Assembly: GCF_001865065.1 (NCBI RefSeq)
Contig: NZ_MJGN01000007.1
Coordinates: 1-64,000 of the forward strand
Origin: Curtobacterium sp. MCBA15_008
GTDB lineage: Bacteria; Actinomycetota; Actinomycetes; Actinomycetales; Microbacteriaceae
DNA: 64,000 bases
Reading direction: 5' to 3'
The position numbers were made by a program, and so were the translations under genes. The notes below the pieces were generated by a model, which saw only the letters and a program-made list of their open reading frames with translations, searched no databases and was not told the origin of the DNA. Of the stretch, positions 1-8,848 are shown one piece after another (within the stretch, counting starts at the first letter, position 1; each line of letters begins with the position of its first letter).

Positions 1-13
1 CGCCTCCAGTCCG
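1..13. repeat. Arm of the dispersed GGAGGCGCGG repeat family, cut by window edge
   Basis: The first bases read CGCCTCCAGTCCG, the right arm of the intergenic inverted repeat seen in full at 33108-33145 and 44588-44623. The left arm lies outside the window. It follows the 3' end of the TerC-like gene. Confidence 0.5.
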
Positions 14-33
14 TCTGCGGAGACCCCGGAACG

Positions 34-1041
34 TCAGTCGGACGCCCGGGCGGTCTCCTCGTCGGCCGGGGCCGGATCCCGCCGCATCTTCGCGAGGCTG
101 GCGACGGTCGACACGGCCATCGCGACGACGATCACCACGAGGGAGACCCAGGTCGGGATCTCGGGCGCCCACTCGATGTGCTCCCCGCCGTTGAGGAAGG
201 GCAGCTCGTTGCCGTGCAGTGCGTGCAGGACGAGCTTGACGCCGATGAACGCGAGGATGAACGCGATCCCGTACTTGAGGTAGACGAGCCGCTCGAGCAA
301 CCCGCCGAGCAGGAAGTAGAGCTGCCGCAGGCCCATCAGCGCGAACACGTTCGCGGTGAAGACGATGAACGGGCTCTCGGTGATGCCGAAGATCGCCGGG
401 ATCGAGTCGAGCGCGAACAGCAGGTCCGTCGTGCCGATCGCGATCAGGACGATGAGCAGCGGCGTGAAGTGCCGGACGCCGTCCTGGTGCGTGCGGAACT
501 TCATCCCGTCGAACGTGTCGGTGATCGGCACACGACGGCGCAGCAGCCGCACGATGAAGCTGTCCTTCTGCTCCTCGTCCTCGTCCTCGCCACGGAGCTG
601 CTGGATCGCCGTCCACACGAGCCACGCGCCGAAGATGTAGAAGATCCACGAGAAGTTCTCGATCAGCTGCGCGCCGACGAGGATGAAGATCCCCCGCAGC
701 ACGAGCGCGATGATGATGCCCAGCATGAGCACCTCTTGCTGGATCTTCTTCGGCACCGAGAAGCGCGCCATGATGATGACGAACACGAACAGGTTGTCGA
801 TGCTCAGGCTGTACTCGGTCAGCCAGCCCGCCAGGAACTGCCCGGCCGGCTCACCACCGGCGAAGACGAACATCGCGACGGCGAACACGAGCGCGAGGCC
901 GACGTAGACGCCGACCCAGATCCCGGACTCCTTGAGCGTCGGGACGTGCGGGCGGCGGGCGACGATGAGCAGGTCGGCGAGCAGGATCACGACGAGCGCG
1001 ACGATCGACCCGACTTCGAACACGACGGGGAGCTCGGGCAT
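34..1041 (-). CDS. TerC/Alx family integral membrane protein
   Basis: A 335-residue polytopic membrane protein of the TerC family, linked in other bacteria to tellurite resistance, manganese export and metal loading of exported proteins. The first half carries the acidic family motif SIDNLFVF (about residue 80) and the second half the matching LDSIPAIFG motif (about 215), an internally duplicated layout typical of TerC. A charged loop rich in D/E and R (about 150-170) separates the halves. Length fits the family. A purine-rich AAGGAAGG stretch precedes the ATG on the minus strand. It stands alone, so the exact substrate cannot be told; manganese export is the usual guess. Confidence 0.9.
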   Translation of the reverse strand: MPELPVVFEVGSIVALVVILLADLLIVARRPHVPTLKESGIWVGVYVGLALVFAVAMFVFAGGEPAGQFLAGWLTEYSLSIDNLFVFVIIMARFSVPKKIQQEVLMLGIIIALVLRGIFILVGAQLIENFSWIFYIFGAWLVWTAIQQLRGEDEDEEQKDSFIVRLLRRRVPITDTFDGMKFRTHQDGVRHFTPLLIVLIAIGTTDLLFALDSIPAIFGITESPFIVFTANVFALMGLRQLYFLLGGLLERLVYLKYGIAFILAFIGVKLVLHALHGNELPFLNGGEHIEWAPEIPTWVSLVVIVVAMAVSTVASLAKMRRDPAPADEETARASD

Positions 1042-1148
1042 CCGGAGCCTTCCTTGCAGAGTGAGAGTTCACGCAGCCACGTGGACAGCGGAGTCCAGTG
1101 TCCCCGATGATTCGCCCACCCGCGAACCGGTGGCCGTCCCGCGCGCAC

Positions 1149-2621
1149 CTACACGGACGCTTCGGTCCCCCGCACCTTCCCCACCACGACGTCGACGACG
1201 CCCGCGAGCAGCGCCGCCGCGACGAACCCGAGGGACACCCCGAGCGCCAGCGGCAGCCCCTCGGAGTAGTCGCCCCGGGAGTCGGCGAGCGACGAGTAGA
1301 AGACGCTGCCGACCGCGGCGATCCCGATCGCGGACCCGACCCGGGCGCCGACCTGGATGAGACCGCCCGCGGATCCGCCCTGCTCGACCGGCACCTCGGA
1401 CAGCGTGAGCGTCTGGTTCGGCGAGATGGTCAGCCCCGAGCCGACGCCGGCGACGAGCAGCGGGATCACGAGCCACCACCCGAGGTCGGGTTCGTAGTGG
1501 TTCGCGACGACCCAGATCACGCCGCCGAGACCGAGCAGGACGAGGACCGTCCCGACGACGATGAGCTGCCGCCCGAACCGGTGCACGACCCGTCCGCCGA
1601 CCGTCGAGGCGACGCCGGATCCGATCGCGAAGGCCACCGACGACAGGCCGGCCAGCAGCGCCGAGTAGTGCAGCCCGGACTGCAGCGCGAGCGTCAGGAC
1701 GAAGAACAGCGGAGTGAACCCGGCGAAGTAGACCGTCGCCAAGCCCACCCCGAGCGTGAACGAGCGGCGGCGGAAGAGCCGGAGGTCGATCACGGGCTCC
1801 TTCGTCCGCTGGTACCGGCGTTCCCAGAGCACGAACAGCACTCCGAGCACGACGGCGACCACGACGAGCCACCACTTCGCGCTGCCCTTCCACTGCTCGG
1901 ACTGCACGAACGGCAGCAGCAGGGCGACCACCGCAGCCCCGAGGAGCGCGATGCCGACCGGGTCGAAGTCGTGCTTGCGCCCGGCTTCGGTCCGCTGCGG
2001 CTTCGGCAGGTACCGGAAGGCCAGGAGGATCGTGACGAGTCCCACGGGCAGGTTCACGAAGAAGACGAACCGCCACCCGTTCTCGGTGCCGAAGGCCGTG
2101 ATGAGCAGCCCGCCGACGAGGGGGCCGATCGCCGTGGCGATGCCGACCGTCGCGCCGAAGAGCCCGAAGGCCGTCCCGCGTTCCTTGCCGCGGAACAGCT
2201 GCTGGATGAGCGCCGTCACCTGCGGGGTGAGCAGGCCGCCGGCGAGGCCCTGCACCAGGCGGGCGACCACCAGCACGATGCCGTTCGGGGCGAAGCCGCA
2301 GAGCGCGCTCGCCACGGTGAAGAGGCCGACCCCGATGACGAACATCCGGCGGCGTCCGGTGGCGTCACCGAGCCGTCCGCCGGGGACGAGCAGCAGGCCG
2401 AAGGACAGCGCGTACCCGGACAGGATCCACTGCACCGCCTCGGGTGAGGCGCCGGGGAGCCCCTTCGAGATCGACTGCAGGGCGACGTTGACGATCGACA
2501 CGTCGAGCAGCACGATCCCGCCGCCGAGCAGGCAGATGACGAGTGCCTTCCAACGGTTCGGGTCCGGCTGGTCGGTGGGAGCCGCGTCGGGCTCGGCGGA
2601 GGTGCGGTGTTCAGCTGTCAT
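1149..2621 (-). CDS. MFS transporter, DHA2 (EmrB/QacA-like) drug exporter
   Basis: A 490-residue major facilitator with about 14 hydrophobic segments, the layout of the DHA2 drug:H+ antiporter family. The N-terminal 25-30 residues are cytosolic and rich in D, P and T. The loop 2-3 signature appears as GRLGDATGRRRMF (about residues 82-94), and the proline-containing antiporter helix follows (GLAGGLLTPQVTAL). Substrates cannot be read from sequence. It is divergent from the phospholipase gene across about 140 bases, with no adjacent regulator, so the usual TetR/MarR partner is absent here. Confidence 0.88.
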   Translation of the reverse strand: MTAEHRTSAEPDAAPTDQPDPNRWKALVICLLGGGIVLLDVSIVNVALQSISKGLPGASPEAVQWILSGYALSFGLLLVPGGRLGDATGRRRMFVIGVGLFTVASALCGFAPNGIVLVVARLVQGLAGGLLTPQVTALIQQLFRGKERGTAFGLFGATVGIATAIGPLVGGLLITAFGTENGWRFVFFVNLPVGLVTILLAFRYLPKPQRTEAGRKHDFDPVGIALLGAAVVALLLPFVQSEQWKGSAKWWLVVVAVVLGVLFVLWERRYQRTKEPVIDLRLFRRRSFTLGVGLATVYFAGFTPLFFVLTLALQSGLHYSALLAGLSSVAFAIGSGVASTVGGRVVHRFGRQLIVVGTVLVLLGLGGVIWVVANHYEPDLGWWLVIPLLVAGVGSGLTISPNQTLTLSEVPVEQGGSAGGLIQVGARVGSAIGIAAVGSVFYSSLADSRGDYSEGLPLALGVSLGFVAAALLAGVVDVVVGKVRGTEASV

Positions 2622-2752
2622 GACGCCTTCACGGTAGGCGCGGCCCTGTCCCGCGTCCGCGGGGAGTGCGCTTCCCGTCCGACTCGCAGGGCGATCTGAA
2701 GACCTCTACAGCACCCTGCCTCCCCGGTGGTGCCGTCGACGACCCCGCCCCG

Positions 2753-2767
2753 TAGTCTCCAGGAGTG
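2753..2767 (+). promoter_or_regulatory. Leaderless-type promoter, TAGTCT -10 six bases before GTG
   Basis: TAGTCT at 2753-2758 fits TANNNT and is followed by exactly six bases and then the GTG start at 2765. RNA would begin at or next to the start codon. The purine run in the spacer touches the GTG and is too close to act as a ribosome binding site. Confidence 0.55.
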
Positions 2768-4342
2768 CCCACCGACCCGGCCCACTGGTTCCTCGCCCGC
2801 CACGAGCGCGGCAACACCGCCACCGAGGTGCACTCGGGCAGCGGTGACGGACCCGCGTGGTCGGAGGGCAACCTCGTCCGCCCGCTCGTGCACGGCGGCC
2901 CGTACTTCGAGCGGCTCCACGCCGAGCTGTCCGCGCTCGGCCCCGGCGACCGCGTGTGGTTCACCGACTGGCGCGGCGACGCCGACGAACGACTGCTGCC
3001 CGACGGCCCGACCATCGGGGACCTGCTCGCCGACCGTGCACGCGCGGGCGTCGAGGTCCGCGGGCTGATCTGGCGTTCCCACGGTGAGCGGGTCTCCGCC
3101 TCGCTCAGCGCCCGCTCGAACGAGATGCTCGGACGGAAGATCAACGACGCCGGCGGCGAGGTCCTGCTCGACCAGCGCGTCCGCGTGTTCGGATCGCACC
3201 ACCAGAAGTTCTTCGTCATCCAGCACCACGACGACCCCGCCCGCGACGTCGCCTACGTCGGCGGCATCGACCTGTGCCACAGTCGCCGTGACGACGCCGA
3301 CCACGAGGGCGACCCGCAGCACGTCTCCATCGACGCCCGCTACGGCGAGCGCCCCGCGTGGCACGACGCCTCGATGGAGCTGCGCGGCCCGGTCGTCGCC
3401 GACGTGCTCGCGGTCTTCGCCGAGCGGTGGGACGACCCGCACCCGCTCGACCGGAGCCTGCCGTACCGGATGCTCCTGCAGCGCCTGACCCGGATGCCCC
3501 GCCACCCGGAGCCCCTACCCGAGCGGACTCCCCCGCCGCCGCCCGCCGGTGACCACGCCGTCCAGCTCCTCCGGACGTACGGGGTGAAGCGTCCGCCGTT
3601 CCCCTTCGCACCGCAGGGAGAGCGGAGCATCGCCCGGGCCTACGCGAAGGCGTTCCGGACGGCGAAGACGCTGATCTCCATCGAGGACCAGTACCTCTGG
3701 TCGCGCGAGGTCGCCTCGGGCATCGCCGAGGCCCTCGAGCGCAACCCCGAACTGCGCGTCATCGTCCTCGTTCCCCGGTACCCGAACTCCGACGGCGCCC
3801 TGAGCGGCCCCCCGAGTCGGCTCGGCCAGATCGACGCGTTGCAGACCCTCCGCCAGACCGCGCCGGACCGGGTGGGCGTCTTCGACCTCGAGCACGAGTC
3901 CGGCCGGCCGATCTACATCCACGCCAAGGTCTGCATCGTCGACGACGAGTGGTTCACGATCGGGTCGGACAACTTCAACCGCCGCTCGTGGACGTCGGAC
4001 AGCGAGCTCACCTGCGCCGTGGTCGACTCCGGCGCGGGCGACGGGTCGCTCGCGCGGGACCTCCGGCGGCAGCTGTGGGCGGAGCACCTGGCGACCACGC
4101 CGGACGACCCGCGGCTGGACGGCACCGGCACCGAGCTCCTCGCGCTCTGGCGGTCCCGGGCCCGCGCGCTCGACCACTGGCACGAGGACGGCGAGCCGGG
4201 GCCGAGGCCGCCCGGTCGCATCCGGCAGCACCACACGGAGCCGGTGTCGGCGCTGCAGCGGTTGTGGGCTGCGCCGGCTGCGAGGCTCGCGGTCGACCCC
4301 GACGGGCGGCCCCGCCGGTCGCGCGGGTCCACCCGGTTCTGA
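2765..4342 (+). CDS. Phospholipase D family protein with two HKD motifs
   Basis: A 525-residue enzyme of the phospholipase D superfamily, which cleaves or transfers phosphodiester bonds through a phosphohistidine intermediate. The first catalytic motif (about 145-170) reads HHQKFFVI followed by VGGIDLC, the GG-type form common in eukaryote-like PLDs rather than GSxN. The second (about 386-403) is a textbook HxKxxxxDxxxxxxGSxN, read as IHAKVCIVDD and IGSDNFN. There is no signal peptide or membrane segment, so it is probably cytosolic. The length suits a monomeric two-motif PLD rather than a cardiolipin synthase, which would carry N-terminal membrane helices. The GTG was chosen because of the promoter spacing. 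Confidence 0.88.
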   Translation: MPTDPAHWFLARHERGNTATEVHSGSGDGPAWSEGNLVRPLVHGGPYFERLHAELSALGPGDRVWFTDWRGDADERLLPDGPTIGDLLADRARAGVEVRGLIWRSHGERVSASLSARSNEMLGRKINDAGGEVLLDQRVRVFGSHHQKFFVIQHHDDPARDVAYVGGIDLCHSRRDDADHEGDPQHVSIDARYGERPAWHDASMELRGPVVADVLAVFAERWDDPHPLDRSLPYRMLLQRLTRMPRHPEPLPERTPPPPPAGDHAVQLLRTYGVKRPPFPFAPQGERSIARAYAKAFRTAKTLISIEDQYLWSREVASGIAEALERNPELRVIVLVPRYPNSDGALSGPPSRLGQIDALQTLRQTAPDRVGVFDLEHESGRPIYIHAKVCIVDDEWFTIGSDNFNRRSWTSDSELTCAVVDSGAGDGSLARDLRRQLWAEHLATTPDDPRLDGTGTELLALWRSRARALDHWHEDGEPGPRPPGRIRQHHTEPVSALQRLWAAPAARLAVDPDGRPRRSRGSTRF

Positions 4343-4350
4343 CCGACCAC

Positions 4351-4364
4351 GCGCCTCCAGGCCG
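4351..4364. repeat. Single arm of the GGAGGCGCGG repeat family
   Basis: GCGCCTCCAGGCCG sits just after the phospholipase D stop codon. Only one arm is present, so it cannot fold as the full copies do. Confidence 0.4.
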
Positions 4365-4392
4365 TCGTCGACGAACGCCCACCGCCGCCACA

Positions 4393-4407
4393 TACGGTGG
4401 ACGTGTG
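4393..4407 (+). promoter_or_regulatory. Leaderless-type promoter, TACGGT -10 six bases before GTG
   Basis: TACGGT at 4393-4398 is followed by six bases and GTG at 4405. There is no Shine-Dalgarno sequence between them. Confidence 0.5.
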
Positions 4408-4833
4408 GGGGCTCGCGAGGACTGGTGGGACGATCCGGGTGACGACCTGGACCTCGGCCGACGGCGAACCGCGCCGGACCGCCCGCGTCCGTCGCCCGGT
4501 CTGGCCGACTTCGTCGCCTCGGTCCTGCTCCTGGGCGCGGCGGTCCTGGCCGGTTCCGCCGCCTGGTTCGCCGTCGTGATCGGGCAGCTGGCGTTCACGG
4601 CGTGCGCGGACCCGTCCGCGCGGTGTGACGTCGACGGCGGCGAGGCCGTGCGGAACTGGCACCTCGTCGGCACCCTCGTGGTGCTGGTGGGCGGGATCGG
4701 CGGGACAGTCGCTCATCGCCTCCGAGGACGGACGGGGTGGCCGCCCGCACTGGCGACGCTGCTCGGCGTGGTCGTCGTGTTCGTCATCGCCGTGGTCGCG
4801 ATCCAGGTGCTGACCGACGGTCGCTCGGGCTGA
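4405..4833 (+). CDS. Small membrane protein of unknown function
   Basis: A 142-residue protein I do not recognise. An acidic, tryptophan-containing N-terminus (EDWWDDPGDDLDL) is followed by three hydrophobic helices (about 36-58, 86-106 and 115-136). The loop after the first helix holds two cysteines (about 67 and 75) that could form an extracellular disulfide. The reading frame stays open far upstream, but that stretch overlaps the phospholipase gene; the GTG at 4405 is preferred because of the -10 hexamer six bases before it. It may be a generic envelope protein. Confidence 0.65.
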   Translation: MGAREDWWDDPGDDLDLGRRRTAPDRPRPSPGLADFVASVLLLGAAVLAGSAAWFAVVIGQLAFTACADPSARCDVDGGEAVRNWHLVGTLVVLVGGIGGTVAHRLRGRTGWPPALATLLGVVVVFVIAVVAIQVLTDGRSG

Positions 4834-4869
4834 ACGGACCCGGCTCCGATGTCGGCGTCGCGACCCGGG

Positions 4870-5361
4870 TCAGAACCAGCGGAGGACGAACTGCTCCAGC
4901 ACGTTCCGTGCGACACCCACGACCCCGTGCGCGGGCTCGCCCGAGTCCCGCCCGAGGGACCGGCGCAAGGCGGTCTGTGCGGCCTCGTACTCGCCACGCT
5001 CCTCGCCGGAGAAGTCGTCGGGGGGCGTGGTTCGGACCGCGGTGATCGCGGTGAGTCGCCGGAGCCCGTAGCGGAAGCCGATCGGTCTCGGAGCGGCCCC
5101 GATCATCTGCACGAGCTGCTCGTGCCCGAACCGATCGGCGGACCCGGTCGCCTCGGCGATGAAGTCCGTCAGCCCGCGGAGTCCCGCGTCGGAACCGACG
5201 AACCGCACCTCGACGAGCCGCGCCCGACTGCAGAGGTCGTACAAGAGTGCTTCGTCCACCGGTGTCCCCCACTTCCCGATCGTCCGGACCGAGCCTGCCA
5301 CGAGCGGCGCGGACCGCGAGTGCACGGCCCCCGCGCGCCGCACCGCCCCTCGCGATGTCAT
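4870..5361 (-). CDS. Hypothetical protein
   Basis: A 163-residue minus-strand frame convergent with the small membrane protein gene. From about residue 25 it looks like a folded cytosolic domain (GKWGTPVDEALLYDLCSR, then VEVRFVGSDAGLRGLTDFI) with alternating hydrophobic and charged positions. The first 20 residues are arginine-rich and the true start may lie downstream of the ATG given here. No signal peptide, membrane span or catalytic motif is visible, and I recognise no family. The C-terminus ends in aromatic residues (VLRWF). Confidence 0.55.
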   Translation of the reverse strand: MTSRGAVRRAGAVHSRSAPLVAGSVRTIGKWGTPVDEALLYDLCSRARLVEVRFVGSDAGLRGLTDFIAEATGSADRFGHEQLVQMIGAAPRPIGFRYGLRRLTAITAVRTTPPDDFSGEERGEYEAAQTALRRSLGRDSGEPAHGVVGVARNVLEQFVLRWF

Positions 5362-5445
5362 CCGACCGGTGGACGATGCCCGAAGCGCCCAGTCCTATCG
5401 TGGGACCGCGCTGCTGCGCGAGGAACACGACAGAAGGGGAACGCG

Positions 5446-5679
5446 ATGCTCGAGAACCTGGCCGGCGCACACCTGCTGATCATCCTGGTGATCCTGGCGC
5501 TGGACGCGCTCGCCCTGGTGCAGGTCTGGCGGGACCGTCGACGCAGCGACGTCGTTAAGGTCCTCTGGACCGTGGTGATCATCGCCCTCCCCGTGATCGG
5601 CGTGCTCGGGTGGGCCGTCAACTGGCTGTTCGGACGCGCGGCCGACCGCCTGAACCGGTCGAACGGCCCCGCCGCCTGA
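5446..5679 (+). CDS. Small PLDc_N-type membrane protein
   Basis: A 77-residue protein with two transmembrane helices (about 7-24 and 38-62) joined by a short basic loop (WRDRRRSD). The layout, with a helix, a basic loop, then a second helix containing a proline-glycine turn (ALPVIGVLGWAVNWLFG), matches the N-terminal domain of cardiolipin synthases (PLDc_N), which often occurs alone in actinobacteria. AGAAGGGGA lies about six bases before the ATG, so unlike its neighbours this gene has a normal ribosome binding site. Role unknown; a second member of the type is at 40423-40662. Confidence 0.75.
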   Translation: MLENLAGAHLLIILVILALDALALVQVWRDRRRSDVVKVLWTVVIIALPVIGVLGWAVNWLFGRAADRLNRSNGPAA

Positions 5680-5720
5680 CGCAGACGCCCGGTCGCAGGG
5701 CATCCGGAGTCTCGATCTCG

Positions 5721-5734
5721 TAAGATTCCGTGTG
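5721..5734 (+). promoter_or_regulatory. Leaderless-type promoter, TAAGAT -10 before GTG
   Basis: TAAGAT at 5721-5726, a strong match to an actinobacterial -10, lies about six bases from the GTG at 5732. There is no Shine-Dalgarno sequence. Confidence 0.6.
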
Positions 5735-7198
5735 ATCTCCGAGCGCGCCGACCCCAGCGGCATCTCCCCCGCCGACCTCAGCGTGACGCTGCAGGTCCTC
5801 GAGCAACTCACCGAGATCGACGAGACGCACCCCGACTTCATCCGCGTCCGACAGGCCACGGCGAAGATGTTCAAGGCCGTCAAGCGTGCGCACCGGCTCG
5901 AGAAGCGAGCGGTCATCGCCGCCGCCGACCGCCAGGTCATCGCCGCCACCGCCACCGGGGCCGCCGACCGGATCGACGACGAGACCCGCGGTGTCCCGAT
6001 CAGCAGCTCGAGCGCGACGTCCACGGCCGGCACGCTGCTGAAGGCACGCCCCTGCTACATGTGCAAGCAGCAGTACACGGTGGTCGACGCCTTCTACCAC
6101 CAGCTGTGCCCCGCGTGCGCTGCCCTGAGCCACGCGAAGCGCGATGCCCGCACCGACCTGACGGGCAAGCGCGCGCTGCTCACCGGCGGGCGCGCGAAGA
6201 TCGGCATGTACATCGCGCTCCGGCTGCTGCGGGACGGCGCACACACCACCATCACGACGCGGTTCCCCCGCGACGCGGTGCGGCGGTTCGCCAGCCTGCC
6301 CGACTCCGCGGAGTGGATGTCCCGCCTCAAGGTGGTGGGCATCGACCTGCGCGACCCCGCCCAGGTCATCGGGCTCGCCGACGACGTCGCGGCCTCCGGG
6401 CCCCTCGACATCCTGGTCAACAACGCCACGCAGACGGTCCGGCGGTCGCCGGGGGCGTACCAGCCCCTCGTGGACGCCGAGCTCGCACCGCTGCCGGACG
6501 GACCGCTGCCGGAACTCGTGACCTTCGGCCACACGAACGACCGGCACCCGCTGGCACTCGCTCGGTCGGTGACGGCACACCCGATCCTCGCGGCCGCGGC
6601 TGCCCGGGCGGACGAGCTCACCGAGCAGGCGATGGCCCCCGGCTCGAGCTCGCTCGAACGCCTCGCGACGGGGACCGCGATCGACGCCGGCGGACTGGTC
6701 CCGGACCTCCACGACGCGAACTCGTGGACGCAGCGCGTCGACGAGGTCGACCCCCTCGAGATGCTCGAGGTCCAGCTGGCCAACACGACGGCGCCGTTCG
6801 TCCTGATCTCGAAGCTCCGTCCCGCGATGGCCGCGAGCGCCGCACGCCGCACCTACGTAGTGAACGTCAGCGCCATGGAAGGCGTGTTCGGCCGCGCCTA
6901 CAAGGGAGCGGGCCACCCGCACACGAACATGGCGAAGGCCGCGGTGAACATGCTCACCCGTACGAGCGCGCAGGAGATGTTCGAGACCGACCGGATCCTG
7001 ATGACGAGCGTCGACACCGGCTGGATCACCGACGAACGACCGCACCCGACGAAGGTGCGACTGGCCGAGGAGGGGTTCCACGCGCCGCTCGACCTCGTCG
7101 ACGGAGCCGCCCGTGTCTACGACCCGATCGTGCGGGGCGAAGCGGGCGAGGACCTGTTCGGTGTCTTCCTGAAGGACTACGCGCCCGGCTCCTGGTGA
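5732..7198 (+). CDS. SDR-family protein with zinc-ribbon domain, catalytic Tyr missing
   Basis: A 488-residue protein with a C-terminal short-chain dehydrogenase fold. A helical N-terminus (1-100) leads to a probable zinc ribbon: C108-x2-C111 and C126-x2-C129. The Rossmann part starts with TGGRAKIG (about 150) and has the NNAT motif. The usual catalytic YxxxK is replaced: the lysine is kept (about 402, in HTNMAKAA) but the tyrosine position is threonine. The upstream serine is present (NVSAMEGVFG). A long insertion (about 240-350) enlarges the substrate region. NAD(P) binding is likely; classical SDR chemistry is doubtful. It begins the 5.7-10.6 kb block. Confidence 0.8.
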   Translation: MISERADPSGISPADLSVTLQVLEQLTEIDETHPDFIRVRQATAKMFKAVKRAHRLEKRAVIAAADRQVIAATATGAADRIDDETRGVPISSSSATSTAGTLLKARPCYMCKQQYTVVDAFYHQLCPACAALSHAKRDARTDLTGKRALLTGGRAKIGMYIALRLLRDGAHTTITTRFPRDAVRRFASLPDSAEWMSRLKVVGIDLRDPAQVIGLADDVAASGPLDILVNNATQTVRRSPGAYQPLVDAELAPLPDGPLPELVTFGHTNDRHPLALARSVTAHPILAAAAARADELTEQAMAPGSSSLERLATGTAIDAGGLVPDLHDANSWTQRVDEVDPLEMLEVQLANTTAPFVLISKLRPAMAASAARRTYVVNVSAMEGVFGRAYKGAGHPHTNMAKAAVNMLTRTSAQEMFETDRILMTSVDTGWITDERPHPTKVRLAEEGFHAPLDLVDGAARVYDPIVRGEAGEDLFGVFLKDYAPGSW

Positions 7199-7314
7199 CC
7201 ACGGAACGCTCCGTCCGGCGAATCCGTGCGCGGAGAGTCCGACTTCGGGCGCAGCACCCGGGAACGCGCACGATTCCGCCGGGGATGAGCAACCATCCGT
7301 CCGCCGCTCTTCCC

Positions 7315-7378
7315 TAGGCTCGTCGCAAGCACGATCCCGCCGCACCGCCGCGGCCGACCCGATGACGGGAGGTTCGAC
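7315..7378 (+). promoter_or_regulatory. Probable promoter and RBS before the DUF6421 gene
   Basis: A TAGGCT hexamer at about 7315-7320 fits a -10 box, and CGGGAGG lies about six bases before the ATG at 7379. The gene therefore appears to have its own leadered promoter in the 180-base gap after the SDR gene. Confidence 0.35.
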
Positions 7379-8848
7379 ATGTCGCAGTTCGTCCAGGGGT
7401 TCACACAGGACGCCATAGTCGGTGAGCCCGAGGTCGTCGAGGACCGCCTGCCCGTCCGCGCGGTCGCCACCCACCCGGCGTGGCTGCGGCTGAAGGCCGC
7501 CGTCGTGTCGTTCCGTGCGCTGCAGACGGCCGACGGCTCGGTACCCGACCCGTCCGATCACGGGGCCGCTTCCGAGGACCTGGCCACGATCCTCCAGGCC
7601 GTCGCCGAACTGGCACCGTTCTTCCCGCACGATGCGGCGTACCTCGCCGCCGTCCAACGTGACTTCGCGCGGTGGGAGGACCAGGGGTTCGGCGTCCCCG
7701 ACTTCCTCGACTCCCTGAACGAGTTCCAGCCGCAGCAGCACCGCGTCGACGGGCTGGGCCACCTCGTCGTGTTCCCGATGTACACGCAGAACGGCAGTTC
7801 CTCGCGCCTCGTCGAGGCCCTGCTGGTCGAGGTGATCTGGCCGGAGTTCATCGCGGAGCTCGAGGCAGGCGACCACGGCAACGCGCTCTTCGTCGCGCTG
7901 CGGTTCGTCGACTTCACCCCGGGCTACGACACGAACTCGGCGGTGCTGTTCCCCGAGACGGTCGCGATGCGGGAGATCCCGTCGTTCACGTGGGGCGCGA
8001 TCTTCCAGGACCGCGAAGCCGCCCGCTACCGCAGGGTCGTCCGCGCCGCGGCGGAGATCACCAAGCTGGAACTACCGGACGCCGCCGCCGCGATGCTCGA
8101 CGACCAGCAGCTCACCGAGCGGGTCTTCGTGATGTGGGACATCATCCACGACCGCTCGCACATGCGCGGCGATCTGCCGTTCGACCCGTTCATGATCAAG
8201 CAGCGGATGCCGTTCTTCCTCTACTCGCTCGAGGAGCTGCGCTGCGACCTGACGGCGTTCCGCGAGTCGGTCCGCCTGGACCGGACGCTGTCGGCGGTCC
8301 CCGACGACGAACTGTCCGCGGCGCAGCGGGAGATCCGCGACCACGCACGCCTGGTGCAGTACGCGGTGGTGTTCGACCGCATCTTCCGCTTCGCGATCAC
8401 CGGCAGCCGCGTCCGGAACTACGACGGGCTCGGCGGCCAGCTCCTCTTCGCCTGGATGCACCAGCACCACGTCCTGCACTGGACGGACACGCGGCTCGCC
8501 ATCGACTGGGACGAGGTGCCCGACGTCATCATCGCCCTGAGCGACGAGATCAACGAGCTGTACCGGCGGTCGATCGACCGGCCGAAGGCAGCGCACTGGC
8601 TCGCCGCGTACGAGATGCTGACCCGCACGCTCACGCCGCACCCCGCGTCGGCCTGGGCGCGTGGACTGCCGGACGAGACGCTCGCCGGACTGCCGAAGGG
8701 CTACACGGACGCAGTGCTCGACGACGAGTTCCCGCTGTCGATGTTCTACGAGGCGCTCAACAAGAAGATGGCCGCGGTCATCGCGTCGACGGCCGGGATC
8801 ACCGGGGCGTCGTCTGTCGCGTCTGCTCTCGTGGCGGACGCCGCGTGA
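7379..8848 (+). CDS. DUF6421 family protein
   Basis: A 489-residue soluble protein that I place in DUF6421, a family of unknown function found in Microbacteriaceae and relatives. There is no signal peptide or membrane span. The sequence is aromatic- and histidine-rich, with possible metal or substrate ligands in the stretches MWDIIHDRSHMRGD (about 255-270) and HQHHVLHWTD (about 360-370), and a distinctive RNYDGLGGQLLF motif. Its stop overlaps the GTG of the next SDR gene (GTGA), so the two are translationally coupled. Linkage with two SDR genes and a PLP enzyme suggests a shared pathway. The family call is from recognition; the function is unknown. Confidence 0.78.
   Translation: MSQFVQGFTQDAIVGEPEVVEDRLPVRAVATHPAWLRLKAAVVSFRALQTADGSVPDPSDHGAASEDLATILQAVAELAPFFPHDAAYLAAVQRDFARWEDQGFGVPDFLDSLNEFQPQQHRVDGLGHLVVFPMYTQNGSSSRLVEALLVEVIWPEFIAELEAGDHGNALFVALRFVDFTPGYDTNSAVLFPETVAMREIPSFTWGAIFQDREAARYRRVVRAAAEITKLELPDAAAAMLDDQQLTERVFVMWDIIHDRSHMRGDLPFDPFMIKQRMPFFLYSLEELRCDLTAFRESVRLDRTLSAVPDDELSAAQREIRDHARLVQYAVVFDRIFRFAITGSRVRNYDGLGGQLLFAWMHQHHVLHWTDTRLAIDWDEVPDVIIALSDEINELYRRSIDRPKAAHWLAAYEMLTRTLTPHPASAWARGLPDETLAGLPKGYTDAVLDDEFPLSMFYEALNKKMAAVIASTAGITGASSVASALVADAA

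Noticed and set aside
1098-2447. 449-residue plus-strand frame across the MFS gene
   Set aside because: Composed of R, P, D, E, H and Q in the pattern typical of the antisense of a high-GC gene; the minus-strand MFS protein has clear helices and motifs.
5618-7876. 752-residue minus-strand frame over the SDR/DUF6421 genes
   Set aside because: Low-complexity V/R/D/G translation, opposite two well-supported genes.
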